Assembly (NCBI GenBank): GCA_017469795.1
Contig: JAFUFT010000014.1
Location: forward strand, 1-62,727
Direction: 5' to 3'
Source: Oscillospiraceae bacterium
GTDB lineage: Bacteria; Bacillota; Clostridia; Oscillospirales; Oscillospiraceae
Length of the DNA stretch: 62,727 nt
Shown: positions 17,234 through 25,817 of the stretch, in pieces
Position numbering within the stretch: position 1 is the stretch's first letter
How the letters are laid out: the number at the start of each line of letters is the position of its first letter
Translations under genes and position numbers: made by a program
The notes under the pieces: generated by a model
What the model saw: the letters and a program-made list of their open reading frames with translations, nothing else
What the model was told of the DNA's origin: nothing
The model's database searches: none

Positions 17234-18402
17234 TCATCTTTTTCTTTGTCTGCGTCAATACTCTCCTCAATGGAAGCATCGTGAATGATCCTGGAGAACA
17301 GCATCTTGAAATCGGTAATCGTCGGATCAAAAAAGCCTACTCCGTACAGGCTGAGAACAATCATGCAAATAATCGGAACCAGGATCATGCCGGCAACCCC
17401 GCCGAGCTTCATACCCACATATATGCTGATCAGGGATACCAGGGGAGGAAGACCTGTTTGATTTCCCACAACCTTCGGCTCCGCCAGCTTCCGGAACAGA
17501 AACAGGACAAATGCGAGAATCAGGAGAAACACACATTTCGTGAAATCTCCCAAAAAGATCTCCACAACCGCCCAGGGTACCAGTATCGTCCCGCTTCCAA
17601 AGAACGGAATAATATCAATGATGCCGCACAGGATCGCAATGATCAGCGCGTATGGCTGCCCAAGAACAGACAAACTGACAAAAATAATCAGCGTAACGAT
17701 TCCGGAGAGGATAACCTGCGCCTTCAGATAACCGAAGGTGGCGGAACCCATGGCCATTTTGATATGCCGCATATGGGGACGGATGATTTCCGGGATCCAT
17801 CCGGAGATCTTATTGCGAAGCCGGGGATAATCCGCCGTCATGAAATACGCGCCAACGATGAAAAACAGAAGAGAGATCATAAAGCTGGCCACGCCGGACG
17901 CAAGATTGCCGACACTGGAGATCAGATTCGGGACCCAGGTGGACACTTTATTGGTGATCCAGGTCATGAGCTGCTGGACCAGATTCAGCGCGTACTGTTC
18001 AAGGTAGGTTCCCGAAGCGATATCATTCGTTTCCAGATACTCGGAGATAGACGTGATCAAACGGTTCACGGTCATCTGAATGGTTTCCCAGCTTCCGTAA
18101 AAATCACTGATCTGTCTGAACAGGTAATACCCGATGAACACCAGGAGTCCGGTTATTCCAAGGATCAGAAGCAGGACAAACAGCATGGACCAGAAGCTCC
18201 AGATCTTGCCCACTTTTTTCGTGAATTTACCGACCAGAGGCGCCAGAATCGAGGCAACCAAAAGTGCCAGAACAAAGGGGAAGAAAAGGCTCAGAAGGGG
18301 CGGGAGGAACAGCGTGATAAACAGCAGGGAAACAACAATCAGGATAAAGCGGAGCCCGATCCGAAGGATCAGCGTTCGCAGCGGAACGATCGGTCTGTCC
18401 AT
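17221..18402 (-). CDS. AI-2E family transporter
   Basis: A 393-residue membrane protein of the AI-2E/TqsA/YdiK/YtvI family, with about eight hydrophobic segments. The family hallmarks are the long paired N-terminal helices, PFFGSGTILVPWAVVEIFLGD, and the KLAEPKVVGNQTGLPPLVSL segment. Members export signals or ions; the best-studied relatives are Na+/H+ antiporters and quorum-signal exporters. This copy resembles the sporulation-lineage YtvI group, which is only inference. The start at 18402 follows GAGGAGGTG. The long acidic-basic tail DADKEKDEKND ends the protein. Confidence 0.85.
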   Translation of the reverse strand: MDRPIVPLRTLILRIGLRFILIVVSLLFITLFLPPLLSLFFPFVLALLVASILAPLVGKFTKKVGKIWSFWSMLFVLLLILGITGLLVFIGYYLFRQISDFYGSWETIQMTVNRLITSISEYLETNDIASGTYLEQYALNLVQQLMTWITNKVSTWVPNLISSVGNLASGVASFMISLLFFIVGAYFMTADYPRLRNKISGWIPEIIRPHMRHIKMAMGSATFGYLKAQVILSGIVTLIIFVSLSVLGQPYALIIAILCGIIDIIPFFGSGTILVPWAVVEIFLGDFTKCVFLLILAFVLFLFRKLAEPKVVGNQTGLPPLVSLISIYVGMKLGGVAGMILVPIICMIVLSLYGVGFFDPTITDFKMLFSRIIHDASIEESIDADKEKDEKND

Positions 18403-18495
18403 GACGCACCTCCTCAACTTTGATATTATCATTGTAGCACATTTTTGCTAAATTTCCACCTGTTTTATATTTGTTTTGCGAAACCAAAAAAACAG

Positions 18496-18524
18496 TTGAC
18501 TTTTCCCGTAAAATGATGTACATT
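18496..18524 (+). promoter_or_regulatory. promoter of tRNA-Leu
   Basis: TTGACT at 18496-18501, 17-base spacer, TACATT at 18519-18524. The tRNA begins 17 bases further on. Confidence 0.75.
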
Positions 18525-18540
18525 AAACAAGCATTTTGAC

Positions 18541-18628
18541 GCGCGAGTGGTGGAATTGGCAGACTCGCTAGATTCAGGTTCTAGTGTGCATTACGCACGT
18601 GCGGGTTCAAGTCCCGCCTCGCGCACCA
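18541..18628 (+). tRNA. tRNA-Leu (anticodon CAG)
   Basis: An 85-base class II tRNA plus an encoded CCA (18626-18628). The acceptor arms are GCGCGAG (18541-18547) and CTCGCGC (18618-18624). The anticodon stem CTAGA/TCTAG holds the loop TTCAGGT, giving anticodon CAG. A long variable arm (GTGCATTACGCAC) and the T arm GCGGG-TTCAAGT-CCCGC complete it. It stands alone with its own promoter and terminator. Confidence 0.97.
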
Positions 18629-18674
18629 AAACGATCCGGAACAGTCCTTTGGAACTGTTCCGGATCGTTTCTTT
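18629..18674. terminator. terminator after tRNA-Leu
   Basis: A 17-base-pair stem from AAACGATCCGGAACAGT (18629-18645) and its complement ending at 18670, followed by CTTT. The symmetric A/T ends may also serve the convergent solute-binding protein gene. Confidence 0.85.
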
Positions 18675-18696
18675 ATCAGTTATTCTGCTTATGGTA

Positions 18697-20451
18697 TCAT
18701 CTGTTCAAATAGCGGTCGTAGGCAGCCTGCTTGACATCGAGGACATCCTGCAGTCCCATGGCATAGCAGTTTTCGATCATTTCATCATAAGTGGCCTCAA
18801 CATCCGTCGTTCCGTCGATAACCTTGCCCATGTATTCCTCGACATAGGTGCCGATATCGCCGGCCTTGGCTGCGTAGAGCTCACTCTCAGCCGCAGTCAT
18901 GTCGCCGTAACAGGTATACGCGGTGCCGCGGTTCTCTGGGAACCAAACATCCTTGCAGCTCTGCTGGACTTCATTTTCCAGGGTGTTCCTGGGATCCAGT
19001 CTTGCAGGATGCTGAGAAGCGGGGGTAGATGCGCCGAGCTGAATCGCGGTGGCGAAAAACACGCCGTATCCGCTGGGATCATGGAGGATCAGATCCGTAA
19101 AAATCGGAGTGCCGTCCACCATGGTATAGTGCTCTCCCTCGTTTCCAAAGTATGCCGCCAGGCAGCCCTCTTCCGTATACCACCAGTTCAGCCAGTTCAG
19201 CGCCATCTCCACATCGTCGCAGGCGGTCGTAACGCTCCAGGCGTGTTCTCCATCGATGGAGACTTCCAGACCGCCAAGCTCTACCGCTTCGCCCGGCGTC
19301 TTCGTCACATCGGCCATGGGGATCGCCTTAAAATCATAAGAGCCGGAATAATAGGCCGGCGCCCAGTCGTCGGAGAAGTAATTGTTGCCGCCGACCCAAA
19401 CGCCGCAGCTGTCATCCGCAACATAGTTGGAGACATTGAAGGGCCCGATCTCCAGATAGTGGGTAATATACCCGTTCGCTTTCCATCCCGCCAGCATCTT
19501 CATATAGTCGACAAAGCCGTTGCTCTGGCAGAACAGTTCCACGTTCCCGTCGATCACTTCAAACGCCAGAGAACCGATATTACCGCGCAGCATATTCATA
19601 TTATATCCCGCGCAAAGCGTGTCATGTTCCCCGCAGAATTTGGAGCTGAGCAGCATGGCGTCCGAGCACCCGTAGGCCTTCTTGAACGCATCCAGCACTT
19701 CAGTCAGTTCGTCGTAGGTTTCAGGCACTTCCAGGCCAAGGTCGTCCAGCCAATCCTTCCGGATGCTCAGGCCGGAATAGCTCGCGGCAGCCTTTGGCGC
19801 CACGAAGGGGATCTCACCTTCGTCCGTGGAAATCAGCTTTTTCATGCCCGGATTCTCATCCACAAAGTTCATATAATCCGGGGCACATTCATCCAGATAC
19901 GGCGCCAGATCCGTTACCACGCCGTCCTCGATGGCCGCCGAACGTCCGGAGACATAGTACATATCCAGACCCGTAAAGAACGTGGGGAAGTCGCCGGAGG
20001 CAACGATCAGGTTCAGCTTTGTTTCTGTGGCTTCCGGCGCAGCCAGGTTGTAGGTCATTTTGATTCCGGTTGCTTTTTCCGCCTGCTGGAAGGACGGGTA
20101 GATATCCAGTGTCTCCACAGAGGTACCGCCCATGCCGCCGGCAGAGGTAAACAAACTGAACTCCACCTCGCCGGGCTCACAGAGGGGATACTGGATCGAT
20201 TCCCGGGCAGATACAGGCTCTTCTTCCGGCAGTTCTTCAGGTTCCGCTGCGGAGTCCGGCTCTGACGGAGCCTGCTGCGGATCCGTCTCCACTGCTTCGG
20301 CAGTTTCTGCTTCTGAAGCTACCTCCTGTGCTGCCGCTTCCGGCGCACTTTGCGCGGTACTCTGCGCCTGTGGCGCAGCGCCGCAGCCTGCAAACATCGC
20401 CAGAACCATTGCTGCAATCAGGAACAGCGCTATCAGCATGCTCTTTTTCAT
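18697..20451 (-). CDS. extracellular solute-binding lipoprotein, orphan type
   Basis: A 584-residue ABC solute-binding protein of the large LplA/YtcQ-like class (family 1). The N-terminus has a lipoprotein signal with lipobox AMFAGC, followed by a low-complexity Ala/Gln/Glu linker to residue ~80. The binding domain follows (GVVTDLAPYLDECAPDYMNF, IPFVAPKAAASYSGLSIRKDWLDDLG). AAAGGAGAG precedes the ATG chosen; the longer open frame adds 21 charged residues before the signal and is unlikely. No permease or ATPase genes adjoin it. The only operon neighbour is the flavoprotein upstream, so it may deliver that enzyme's substrate or share permeases encoded elsewhere. Confidence 0.85.
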   Translation of the reverse strand: MKKSMLIALFLIAAMVLAMFAGCGAAPQAQSTAQSAPEAAAQEVASEAETAEAVETDPQQAPSEPDSAAEPEELPEEEPVSARESIQYPLCEPGEVEFSLFTSAGGMGGTSVETLDIYPSFQQAEKATGIKMTYNLAAPEATETKLNLIVASGDFPTFFTGLDMYYVSGRSAAIEDGVVTDLAPYLDECAPDYMNFVDENPGMKKLISTDEGEIPFVAPKAAASYSGLSIRKDWLDDLGLEVPETYDELTEVLDAFKKAYGCSDAMLLSSKFCGEHDTLCAGYNMNMLRGNIGSLAFEVIDGNVELFCQSNGFVDYMKMLAGWKANGYITHYLEIGPFNVSNYVADDSCGVWVGGNNYFSDDWAPAYYSGSYDFKAIPMADVTKTPGEAVELGGLEVSIDGEHAWSVTTACDDVEMALNWLNWWYTEEGCLAAYFGNEGEHYTMVDGTPIFTDLILHDPSGYGVFFATAIQLGASTPASQHPARLDPRNTLENEVQQSCKDVWFPENRGTAYTCYGDMTAAESELYAAKAGDIGTYVEEYMGKVIDGTTDVEATYDEMIENCYAMGLQDVLDVKQAAYDRYLNR

Positions 20452-20522
20452 ATTAACACTCTCCTTTTCGATTTTTTGTTTATGCCGTCTATCCATTTCC
20501 TCCTTTCTCGGCATAGCAAGAT

Positions 20523-22217
20523 TTATTTCAGGTCGTTGATCACGGCGCCTGCGGCCATATAGCCGCTGGTCAGCGCCCAGGTAAACATGGACATCTCCCG
20601 TTCGAGCGTTTCGGCGTAAATCCCGGTTCCGAGCATCAGTCCGGCCGCGTTATCGCCGACGGCAAACAATCCGGGAATCACCTTTCCGTTTTGATCCAAC
20701 ACTCTGGTCTCCGCGTCGGTTTTGATGCCGCCCGCAGCGTTTTCCTGGAACATCTTCTCATAAAACGCATAATAGGGAGGCTGTGTCATCGGATGCAGGA
20801 ATTCAGCCGGTTTTCCAAACTGTGTATCGCATCCCTGCTCACACATACGGTTGTAGTTTCGGATCTCCGCCGCAAACTCCGCCGCCGGAACTCCCATCAG
20901 ATTCGCCAGTTCCTCCAGCGTATCGGCTTTCTTGACCGGCGTATCCATCTTCGCCTCAGCGTCCACTTCCTCCTGATAGTGCGAAATGATTTCAGCGTGT
21001 TCTCCATCCATGCGGGAACTGTGCATCAGCCGCTCTGCCAGATAATCCAGCGTTCCCTGATCCAGAATCGCCCAGCAGATCCGATCCGGCTGGTCCAGGA
21101 TGACTTCCCGGAGGGACATGGTGTTGTCCACCTCGCTGGCCCAGCGCTTTCCGTCCCGGTTGACCAGTACCACCTCATTTTCCCGCGTAATGCACACAGC
21201 CGCGAATCCGAAGGGATGATGGGCGGGGCCGATCAGCATGGCCTTCGCGTGTTCCCAGTCGATCTCCGCGCCGATCTTTTCGCTCATGGTGATTCCGTCC
21301 CCGGTGCAAGTGGGGATGGAGAACAGGTGGGCCGGATCCTTGCACTCCATGACCCGCGGATTGGCTTTGTTCTGGTATTCCGGGTTGTGGGAGTAGCTGC
21401 CGGCCGCCATAACGACGGCTTTGCAGTGTATCTCGACCGCTCCGCCCGGATCTCTGGCCAGAACGCCGCAGACGGCGCCGCCGGGTGTTGTGCGCAGTTC
21501 TTCCGCGGCACAGCTTGTTCGAACGGGAATCTGCAGCTTTTCACACTGCCCCATCAGTTTTTCTATGATATAGGAACCCATACCGCCCGGTCCGATGGAG
21601 GCGTCGATCCGCTTGTATTTCGTTCCGGTGCGGTTTTGAAACCGGAATCCTTTTCCGCCGAAGGGCGTATCTCCGAGTGTAAAATCCTCCGCACAGTCAC
21701 AGTGATCGATCAGAAAATCCATCATGTCTGCTGAGGCATATATGGCGTTGTGCACCAGATCCCCATCCAGAAGTCCCTTTGTGTGCTCCATGATCCACGC
21801 AACGGTTTCATCCCGGCGGTCGGGCTCTCCGGCCTCTTTGAGATAGCGGGAATAATGACCGTGGAACCCGCCGGCATACCACGTATTACCACCGGCCTCC
21901 CGGTTCTTTTCCAGCACAACTACCGACAGCCCGGCTTGTGCAAGCCGGACGGCTGCGATCAGGCCGCTGCCGCCGGCACCGACCACTGCCACGTCACAGG
22001 TGGTATCCTCCACCTCGTGGAGTTCCGGTGCCCGGACCGGCGCTCCGGGCAGGATGATCGCTGCGTTGTGACAGTTTTTCTCGCAGATACCGCATTCCAC
22101 ACATTTATCCGGATCGATCCAGTACTTCGTTCCCTTGAAGGTGATCGCACCATTCGGACACAGCACCCGACATCGATGGCAGCAGGAACACATTTCCTGA
22201 CGGATTACATAGGACAT
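20523..22217 (-). CDS. ferredoxin-domain FAD-dependent oxidoreductase
   Basis: A 564-residue flavoprotein of the fumarate reductase/urocanate reductase-like family. Two 4Fe-4S binding sets lie at residues ~9-20 (CSCCHRCRVLCP) and ~39-50 (CVECGICEKNC). The FAD-binding Rossmann motif VVGAGGSGLIAA starts near residue 79, with the GGNTWYAGG substrate-cap entry after it and the C-terminal FAVGDNAAGLMLGTGIY loop. Such enzymes reduce enoates or act as terminal reductases in anaerobes, taking electrons from ferredoxin-like carriers. Unlike exported fumarate reductases, it has no signal peptide. CAGGAGGTAG precedes the ATG. Transcribed together with the lipoprotein gene 71 bases downstream. Substrate not known. 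Confidence 0.85.
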   Translation of the reverse strand: MSYVIRQEMCSCCHRCRVLCPNGAITFKGTKYWIDPDKCVECGICEKNCHNAAIILPGAPVRAPELHEVEDTTCDVAVVGAGGSGLIAAVRLAQAGLSVVVLEKNREAGGNTWYAGGFHGHYSRYLKEAGEPDRRDETVAWIMEHTKGLLDGDLVHNAIYASADMMDFLIDHCDCAEDFTLGDTPFGGKGFRFQNRTGTKYKRIDASIGPGGMGSYIIEKLMGQCEKLQIPVRTSCAAEELRTTPGGAVCGVLARDPGGAVEIHCKAVVMAAGSYSHNPEYQNKANPRVMECKDPAHLFSIPTCTGDGITMSEKIGAEIDWEHAKAMLIGPAHHPFGFAAVCITRENEVVLVNRDGKRWASEVDNTMSLREVILDQPDRICWAILDQGTLDYLAERLMHSSRMDGEHAEIISHYQEEVDAEAKMDTPVKKADTLEELANLMGVPAAEFAAEIRNYNRMCEQGCDTQFGKPAEFLHPMTQPPYYAFYEKMFQENAAGGIKTDAETRVLDQNGKVIPGLFAVGDNAAGLMLGTGIYAETLEREMSMFTWALTSGYMAAGAVINDLK

Positions 22218-22399
22218 AGACTACCTCCTGACTCATCGCCCGCTCCCATAGCAGGCTTTTCTGACACAACTCCTCTACAATATGATCATACAACGAACAC
22301 AGACAGTTTCCAGTTTCATTTTCCAATCCGAAAAATCATTTTTTATCATGCAGCCGCTCCGGATCGTCATCCGGCATACAGTGATGCGGTATAAACAGC

Positions 22400-22428
22400 A
22401 AGTCCCGGACACCTTGTGTCCGGGACTT
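22400..22428. terminator. terminator of the amylosucrase operon
   Basis: A perfect 13-base-pair stem AAGTCCCGGACAC / GTGTCCGGGACTT with a three-base loop, just after the amylosucrase stop on the minus strand. The rest of 22218-22433 shows no gene. Confidence 0.7.
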
Positions 22429-22433
22429 ATTCT

Positions 22434-24275
22434 CTATATTTCTTTCAACAGCCATTTGAAGCCGTAGGGCGAAAGTACTGCCGCATCCTGCGGTGAGGCA
22501 TGTTCGTCCATCAGGTCCGCCGCGCCGGAGAAATCGGGCTTGGTTACGGTCAGTTCCGCGCCGCTGAAATTGAACAGGGCGTAGAGGACCTGGCCGTGAA
22601 ACGCTCTGCGAAGTCCAAGCACGCGGGTATCTCCGGGGTCAAATGTGGAAAACTCCGCACTTGCGGAAAACACATCGTACCGCTTTCTGATCTCCTCCAT
22701 GCGCCTTAAGCCGTGGAACAGCTGCGAGCGCCAGCTCGTTTTGTCGGCACGTTCCTCCGCTGCCTTCCAGTCAAACTTTCCCCTGTGGATGTACCTGCTG
22801 TCATCGGCTTTATCAGGATCAGAATGGTATGTGTAGTCATTGAACTGTCCAACCTCGTCTCCCGCATAGATGATCGGTATCCCGCTTTGGCTTAGCACAA
22901 ACGCATGAAGGGTCAGATCAAAACCTACGGCATTGCGCAGGGCCTCGCTGTCATTTCGGGACAGCGCGCTCTCGATCCCGCAGAGAGAAGCCGTGGTGCC
23001 GCACATCCGGGCGTCCCCCAGCGTTGGATCATCATTATACCGCTCGCCCCTGGAGAAGCTCCCCGGGAATTCCCCGGCGAAGAAGGCGTTCAGGAACTGC
23101 TTGTGCGGAACTTCCTCCATCCCGAACCGGCGCAGGAAGGGGTAGTCCAGCCCCCAGCCGATGTCGTCGTGGCATCTGAGATAGTTCAGGAATACATACT
23201 GCCTCGGGAGCTGCGCCAGCTGGTCCATTTGGTGGCGCAGGAGCCTTGCGTCCTGTGTCGCAACTGTATGCCAGGTCGTACACATGGTGGTCGCATTATA
23301 CAGCATGTGACACTCCGGCTTTTCCGTGGTGCCGAAATAAGGCGCCAGTTCCTTCGGTTCCATGACCACCTCGCCCAGCAGCAGCACGCTGGGGCAGACG
23401 ATCTCGCAGGCAAGACGCATCATTCTGGAGAGTGTGTGTACCTGCGGCAGGTTCCGGCAATCCGTGCCGAGCGCTTTCCAGATGTACGGGACGGCGTCCA
23501 GCCGGATAATATCGATTCCCCGCGCAGTGAGGTACAGCAGGTTTTCCGTCATGTCATTGAAAACCATCGGGTTCGCGTAATTCAAATCCCACTGGTAGGG
23601 GTAGAAGAACGTCATCACGACCTGCTTGCAGTCGTCAAGCCAGGTGAAGTTTCCCGGCGCAGTGGTGGGGAAGACCTGCGGAACCGTTTTCTCATACTGA
23701 TTGGGAATATCCCAGTTGTCATAGAAGAAATACCGCGCTCGGGCCGTGGGATCGCCGGCTCGGGCCGCCTTGGCCCAGGGATGATCCTCACTGGTGTGAT
23801 TCATCACAAAATCCAGACAGAGGCAGATACCGTGCGCGTGACACGCTTCGCTCAGGCGCTCGAGATCCTCCATCGTGCCGAGTTCCGGCTGCACCGTCCG
23901 AAAGTCCGCCACGGCGTATCCGCCGTCGCTGCGTCCCTTTACGGTTTTCAGGAGTGGCATCAGATGAATATAATTAATGCCGCACTCTTCCCAATAGGGT
24001 ATCTTATCCAGAAGTCCATGCAGATTTCCCGCATAGGCGTCCACATACAGCATCATGCCGATCAGATCGTTTGCACGGTACCAATTCGGATGGGCGACTC
24101 GGTCCTCATCCAGGGCCCGAAGGGCAGGGGAGCGCTCCGCATAGGAGCGTCGAAGCATCTCCATAAAGTAGGAAAATGCGTTTTCATCGTTATGATACAG
24201 CTCGCAATACAGCCATCTGAGTTCGTCATAGTGTTGGCGAAGGCGAGCTTCAAAAGCAGATTCAGAAAGATTCAT
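22434..24275 (-). CDS. amylosucrase-like GH13 enzyme
   Basis: A 613-residue glycoside hydrolase 13 enzyme of the amylosucrase group (GH13_4), which transfers glucose from sucrose to a growing alpha-1,4-glucan and releases fructose, or simply hydrolyses sucrose. Seen: the long helical N-domain, GRSDGGYAVADF, FVMNHTSEDHPW, the nucleophile region IDIIRLDAVPYIWK, acid/base LLGEVVMEP and the stabiliser in YLRCHDDIGW. The C-terminal SGIPIIYAGDEVGQFNDY matches the family. Length is near the 620-650 norm. It is the last of three minus-strand genes after malQ. No signal peptide, so it acts on imported sucrose. Whether it polymerises or only hydrolyses cannot be read from the sequence. Confidence 0.85.
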   Translation of the reverse strand: MNLSESAFEARLRQHYDELRWLYCELYHNDENAFSYFMEMLRRSYAERSPALRALDEDRVAHPNWYRANDLIGMMLYVDAYAGNLHGLLDKIPYWEECGINYIHLMPLLKTVKGRSDGGYAVADFRTVQPELGTMEDLERLSEACHAHGICLCLDFVMNHTSEDHPWAKAARAGDPTARARYFFYDNWDIPNQYEKTVPQVFPTTAPGNFTWLDDCKQVVMTFFYPYQWDLNYANPMVFNDMTENLLYLTARGIDIIRLDAVPYIWKALGTDCRNLPQVHTLSRMMRLACEIVCPSVLLLGEVVMEPKELAPYFGTTEKPECHMLYNATTMCTTWHTVATQDARLLRHQMDQLAQLPRQYVFLNYLRCHDDIGWGLDYPFLRRFGMEEVPHKQFLNAFFAGEFPGSFSRGERYNDDPTLGDARMCGTTASLCGIESALSRNDSEALRNAVGFDLTLHAFVLSQSGIPIIYAGDEVGQFNDYTYHSDPDKADDSRYIHRGKFDWKAAEERADKTSWRSQLFHGLRRMEEIRKRYDVFSASAEFSTFDPGDTRVLGLRRAFHGQVLYALFNFSGAELTVTKPDFSGAADLMDEHASPQDAAVLSPYGFKWLLKEI

Positions 24276-24306
24276 TCGTACCTCCTGATATTATGCGGGC
24301 GCATAT

Positions 24307-25803
24307 TCAATGTTTCCGGCCGTACCGGACTGCTGCAGCATGAATGGACGCCTGAAGCGTCTGCGACAGTTCCGCTTCCGTGACGCGCCATTGCCAGTTG
24401 GACCCCACTGTTGAGGGCTGATTGATCCGGCAGGAGTTGTCGTATCCCAGGTAATCCTGAAGCGGGATCACGCACATTCTTGCACAGCTGGCCAGCGCAA
24501 GCGAAACGAACGGCAGACGAAGCTCCTGATCCGGCGTATAGAAATCACACAGGTACTCCCTCAGCATCCGCAGCTCATCCTGCGTAATGCTGGTAAGCCA
24601 GCCTGCCACAGTTTCGTTGTCGTGGGTGCCGGTATAGACGACGCAGTTCTCCGGATAGTTGTGGGGGAGATAGTCGTTGGCGGATCCGGAATCTCTGGAG
24701 TCGAATGCGAACTCCAGAACTTTCATGCCGGGGAACCCCGTGTCGCGCACCAGTCTGCGAACAGAGTCCGTCACATATCCCAGATCCTCCGCAATGACCT
24801 CCCGATCTCCGAGACAGCGGCGCATCGTCTCGAACAGCTCAAGACCCGGCCCTTTTTCCCAGTGGCCGCCGATTGCGGTTTTCTCACCGTAAGGGATGGA
24901 AAAATACTCGTCAAACCCGCGGAAATGATCAATCCGGAGTACATCGTACAGCCGGAAACAATAATCAAGCCGGCTCATCCACCAGGCAAAGCCAGTCTCC
25001 CGATGATAGTCCCACCGGTACAGCGGGTTTCCCCAAAGCTGGCCGTCTGCGGAAAACCCGTCCGGGGGACAGCCCGCCACAGCAACGGGAATATCACGGT
25101 CATCCAGCTGAAACAGTTCCGGATTGGCCCAGACGTCCGCGCTGTCCATCGCGACATAGATCGGAATATCTCCGATAATGCGGATCCCCCGGTCATTGGC
25201 GTATGCCCGCAGATCCGACCACTGCATAAAGAACTTGAACTGCAAATACTGCTGGAAATCGATTTCCTCGCGCAGTTCCATCCGGTAATGCCGCAGGGCG
25301 TCCGGATCCCGGAAGCGGACGGCATCCGGCCATTCCAGCCAGGATTTACCGCCAAAATGGGATTTCAGCGCCATGAAAAGCGCATAATCCGGCAGCCATT
25401 GACGGTTTTGTTCCAGAAACCGCTGATAAGACGGCTCCTCAATGATCCGGCTGTGGGAAAAGGCTTTGCGAAGCAGCGGGTATCTGAATCGATGCTGCAG
25501 TGAATAATCCACGCGGGTCGGGTCGCTGCCGAAGTCCGCAGCGTCACACTCCGCAGCAGTCAGGACGCCTTCGCCCACCAGACTCTCCAGATCGATGAAA
25601 TACGGGTTCCCGGCAAATGTCGAAAAAGACTGATAGGGTGAATCGCCGTAACTGGTGGGTCCAAGCGGAAGGATCTGCCAGTAGGATTGCCCAGCGTCCC
25701 GCAGGTAGTCGATAAATGCATAGGCGTACCTGGAGAAGCATCCGATCCCATAGGGACCGGGCAGACTGGTTACTGGCAGTAAAATGCCGGCTTCTCTCGC
25801 CAT
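24307..25803 (-). CDS. malQ: 4-alpha-glucanotransferase (GH77)
   Basis: A 498-residue amylomaltase that disproportionates maltodextrins in the cytoplasm. Diagnostic strings are GILLPVTSLPGPYGIGCF at the N-terminus, SPYQSFSTFAGNPYFIDLE, RIIGDIPIYVAMDSADVW, the nucleophile region VLRIDHFRGFDEY, the acid/base EDLGYVTDSV and TGTHDNETVAGW. GGGAGATGGG lies three bases before the ATG at 25803. An ATG at 25821 that overlaps the upstream stop (ATGA) would add six residues. Sits between the GH13 glucosidase and amylosucrase, and would recycle the glucans these make. Confidence 0.93.
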   Translation of the reverse strand: MAREAGILLPVTSLPGPYGIGCFSRYAYAFIDYLRDAGQSYWQILPLGPTSYGDSPYQSFSTFAGNPYFIDLESLVGEGVLTAAECDAADFGSDPTRVDYSLQHRFRYPLLRKAFSHSRIIEEPSYQRFLEQNRQWLPDYALFMALKSHFGGKSWLEWPDAVRFRDPDALRHYRMELREEIDFQQYLQFKFFMQWSDLRAYANDRGIRIIGDIPIYVAMDSADVWANPELFQLDDRDIPVAVAGCPPDGFSADGQLWGNPLYRWDYHRETGFAWWMSRLDYCFRLYDVLRIDHFRGFDEYFSIPYGEKTAIGGHWEKGPGLELFETMRRCLGDREVIAEDLGYVTDSVRRLVRDTGFPGMKVLEFAFDSRDSGSANDYLPHNYPENCVVYTGTHDNETVAGWLTSITQDELRMLREYLCDFYTPDQELRLPFVSLALASCARMCVIPLQDYLGYDNSCRINQPSTVGSNWQWRVTEAELSQTLQASIHAAAVRYGRKH

Positions 25804-25817
25804 AATCCCATCTCCCG

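Noticed and set aside
17281..18423. Highly charged plus-strand frame opposite the AI-2E family gene
   Set aside because: A mirror of a hydrophobic protein gives a charged antisense reading; no start signal.
18547..20265. A 572-codon plus-strand frame that begins inside tRNA-Leu
   Set aside because: Starts within a tRNA and runs opposite the lipoprotein gene.
22905..24383. Long plus-strand frame opposite amylosucrase
   Set aside because: Antisense to a gene with complete GH13 motifs; no ribosome site or promoter.
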